Part shown: positions 62,476-64,000 of the stretch, piece after piece
Layout: each line of letters begins with the position of its first letter
Numbering within the stretch: the stretch's first letter is position 1
Source of the DNA: 34-65-8 sp964516135
GTDB lineage: Bacteria > Pseudomonadota > Alphaproteobacteria > Sphingomonadales > Sphingomonadaceae
Direction of reading: 5' to 3'
Length of the DNA: 64,000 nucleotides
Assembly (NCBI GenBank): GCA_964516135.1
Contig: CAZEWN010000003.1
Span: 1-64,000 of the forward strand
Notes under the pieces: model-generated
The model's input: only the letters and a program-made list of their open reading frames with translations
Database searches by the model: none
Told to the model about the DNA's origin: nothing
Made by a program: the position numbers and the translations under genes

Positions 62476-63711
62476 TTATTTTACAAGCGTAACTTGATGT
62501 ACGTCGATGCCTCCGCCGCGAAACCCGCCTTCGCAGTACATCAGATAGTACCGCCAGAGACGCTGAAACCGCTGATCGAAACCTGCGGGCAAGGTCCCCG
62601 CATTTGCCGCGGCATCGAAGTTTTTCCGCCAAGCCGCTAACGTAACAGCATAATCCTGGCCAAAGCTTTCCTCGTCCTGCCAACGCAAACCGCGTTCCCC
62701 GGCAAGGCGGCGGAACTCGCTGGTGCGAATCAGGAGACCACCCGGGAAGATGTAGGCCTGGATAAAATCAGCACTGCGGGCATATGCGTCGAACAGCGTG
62801 TCCTTCATCGAAATATACTGGATCGCTGCCCGTCCGCCCGGCTTCAGATTGCGCGCGATGCAATCCATGAACTCGGGCCAGTATTCCCGTCCCAGCGCCT
62901 CGACCATCTCGACGCTGACGATCGCGTCGTAGCTGCCATGCGTGTCGCGGTAGTCCTGCCTGCGAAAGTCAATCGCGGGATCCTGCCGCGCGCGGGCCCA
63001 GGCAAGCTGTTCGTCCGAGAGGCTGATCGCGGTGACTTGCGTGGCATAACGCTGAAAGTGCCCGGCCAGGCCGCCCCAGCCGCAGCCGATTTCGAGTAGC
63101 GTTTCAGGCGTACCGAGCCGCTCCGCCAGCCGTTCCCACTTGCGCTGCTGAGCGGCTTCGAGCGTCACCCCTTCGGTTCGATAGCCGGAAGAATAGCTCA
63201 TCGTCGGATCGAGCCATGCTTCGTAGAAATCGTTGCCGAGATCGTAGTGCGCGTGGATGTTACGTGCCGCGCCGCTGCGCGAATTGCGGTTAAGCCAATG
63301 TGCGAACCGGGCGGCCCAGCGGAACGGACCATGGGCGCGACCAGTGTCGCCCAGCGTCTCCCCATTGGCCATGAACAGCGCGAACACCGGCACCGGATCG
63401 GGGCTGTCCCACTCGCCCGCCTCCCATCCCTGATACCAGCCAATCGAACCATTGGTGGCCAGCCGTACCAGCGCGCGCCAATCACGAATGTAGACTTCGG
63501 CATCAAATCCCGCCGCGCGGCCACCCAGCAGCCGGGTCGTGCCATCGGGCAGGTGCCCGGTGATCGACCCGGTCGCTAATCCGGCGTCGATCCGGTCCAG
63601 CACCTTGTGGAAACCGGGCGCGATCATGCGCGCGAGGTGGCCCGGGCGCCGCTCGAACCGCGCCGCGCCGGCGAGCAGGTCGCCGCCCCTGTCGAACCCC
63701 AGTACCGTCAT
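62476..63711 (-). CDS. cfa: Cyclopropane-fatty-acyl-phospholipid synthase
   Basis: The enzyme adds a methylene from SAM across the double bond of membrane phospholipid acyl chains, altering fluidity and stress tolerance. The 411-residue protein has motif I LEIGCGWGGLAGHF, the substrate-proximal HAHYDLGNDFY and the family VEMVEALGREYWPEF. ATG 63711 (MTVLGFDRG) is used; the in-frame ATG twelve codons further upstream is not needed. It sits between phr (40 nt) and the serine hydrolase. Confidence 0.94.
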   Translation of the reverse strand: MTVLGFDRGGDLLAGAARFERRPGHLARMIAPGFHKVLDRIDAGLATGSITGHLPDGTTRLLGGRAAGFDAEVYIRDWRALVRLATNGSIGWYQGWEAGEWDSPDPVPVFALFMANGETLGDTGRAHGPFRWAARFAHWLNRNSRSGAARNIHAHYDLGNDFYEAWLDPTMSYSSGYRTEGVTLEAAQQRKWERLAERLGTPETLLEIGCGWGGLAGHFQRYATQVTAISLSDEQLAWARARQDPAIDFRRQDYRDTHGSYDAIVSVEMVEALGREYWPEFMDCIARNLKPGGRAAIQYISMKDTLFDAYARSADFIQAYIFPGGLLIRTSEFRRLAGERGLRWQDEESFGQDYAVTLAAWRKNFDAAANAGTLPAGFDQRFQRLWRYYLMYCEGGFRGGGIDVHQVTLVK

Positions 63712-63751
63712 GCCTGCCCCTATGCTCTCGCCCGCTTGCGCGGGCAAGCGC

Positions 63752-64000
63752 CTAGCTTTTCATGGTCTTGTAGGCTGCCAACGCACGCTCGCGCGCCTCC
63801 TTGTGGCCGATGATTCGCGCGGGATACTGCCCCCGCCTGCCATCGGGCGGGTCGTGGATTTCGGCAGCGGAAAGGTGGGCAAGTTCGGGCACGTATTCGC
63901 GGATGTAGCCCGCTGCATCGAACTTCTCGCTCTGAGTAAGCGGAGCCATGATCCGCACGAACATGTTACTGTCCACCCCCGTCCCCGCGACCCACTGCCA
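63752..64000 (-). CDS. phrB: Deoxyribodipyrimidine photolyase, C-terminal part (cut by window end)
   Basis: Only the last 82 residues lie in the window; the frame remains open to position 64000, reading WQWVAGTGVDSNMFVRIMAP. This is the conserved FAD-binding end of photolyases, which repair UV-induced pyrimidine dimers using light. The family ends soon after PELAHLSAAEIHDP, as here. It leads the minus-strand run with cfa and the serine hydrolase. Confidence 0.9.
   Translation of the reverse strand, partial: WQWVAGTGVDSNMFVRIMAPLTQSEKFDAAGYIREYVPELAHLSAAEIHDPPDGRRGQYPARIIGHKEARERALAAYKTMKS

Noticed and set aside
1..64000. tRNA, rRNA, CRISPR arrays, insertion sequences, prophage
   Set aside because: No cloverleaf-like sequences, direct-repeat arrays, transposase or phage genes were recognised by reading; tools such as tRNAscan would be needed to exclude a small RNA.

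Overview
The window is a contiguous piece of a GC-rich alphaproteobacterial chromosome. RNase E with an acidic insertion in its S1 region, a lone sdhB-thioesterase-zapE unit, and the exosortase A (XrtA)/exopolysaccharide gene set in this order all point to Sphingomonadales, probably Erythrobacteraceae; this placement comes from recognising gene content and order, not from a search. I see no rRNA, tRNA, CRISPR array, insertion sequence or prophage. Coding density is very high, and many neighbouring genes overlap by 1 to 17 nt (ATGA, GTGA and TGATG junctions), which suggests long translationally coupled operons.

Layout. 1-8.5 kb: an SH3 protein, a 2-hydroxyacid dehydrogenase, a nitronate monooxygenase-like flavoprotein, then a minus-strand run of amidase, mrcA, prfB and a lipoprotein with a methyltransferase fold. 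8.5-18.3 kb: rne with a 439-nt leader, an orphan ATP-grasp enzyme, a TonB-dependent receptor, a short-chain dehydrogenase, then sdhB-thioesterase-zapE. 18.3-37.8 kb is the accessory heart of the window: an RpfF-like crotonase that keeps both DSF-synthase glutamates, followed by the XrtA/PEP-CTERM exopolysaccharide locus. 37.8-46 kb: rRNA methyltransferase, nnr, lipoprotein and ilvD (one operon), N-formylglutamate amidohydrolase with ispE, a hairpin-rich intergenic repeat, and ETF-ubiquinone oxidoreductase. 46-52.4 kb: a degenerate uracil-DNA glycosylase-fold protein, a soluble lytic transglycosylase, moaB, a PA0069-type radical SAM protein, a lipoprotein and an acyl-CoA ligase. 52.5-58.5 kb: lolC-lolD-gpx-dnaE on the minus strand. 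58.6-64 kb: purF-SDR-PilZ on the plus strand converging on a minus-strand phr-cfa-serine hydrolase run; phr is cut by the window end.

How the central locus fits together. On the minus strand, an outer-membrane export lipoprotein, a Wzz-like chain-length protein, a BY-kinase, a beta-barrel, an AAA ATPase, a polysaccharide deacetylase, a FemAB-like acyltransferase, a glycosyltransferase, exosortase A and an asparagine synthase-like amidotransferase make up a polysaccharide export and modification pathway tied to C-terminal protein sorting. Next to it lies a compact module made of an AMP-forming acyl ligase, a fold-III PLP decarboxylase, a second FemAB/GNAT acyltransferase, an acyl carrier protein and two alpha/beta-hydrolase-fold proteins. 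Its enzymology looks like synthesis of an amine or amide on a carrier protein, and its product is unknown to me. I consider it the best candidate here for an undescribed system. The window holds no priming glycosyltransferase, no Wzx/Wzy and no obvious PEP-CTERM substrate, so those must lie elsewhere in the genome.

Sequence details worth attention: a probable CTG start for one hydrolase-fold gene, a cysteine in the nucleophile position of the other, a predicted secreted lipoprotein with a SAM-binding fold, a Cys cluster in the C-terminus of the nitronate monooxygenase-like protein, and loss of the catalytic motifs in the UDG-fold protein.
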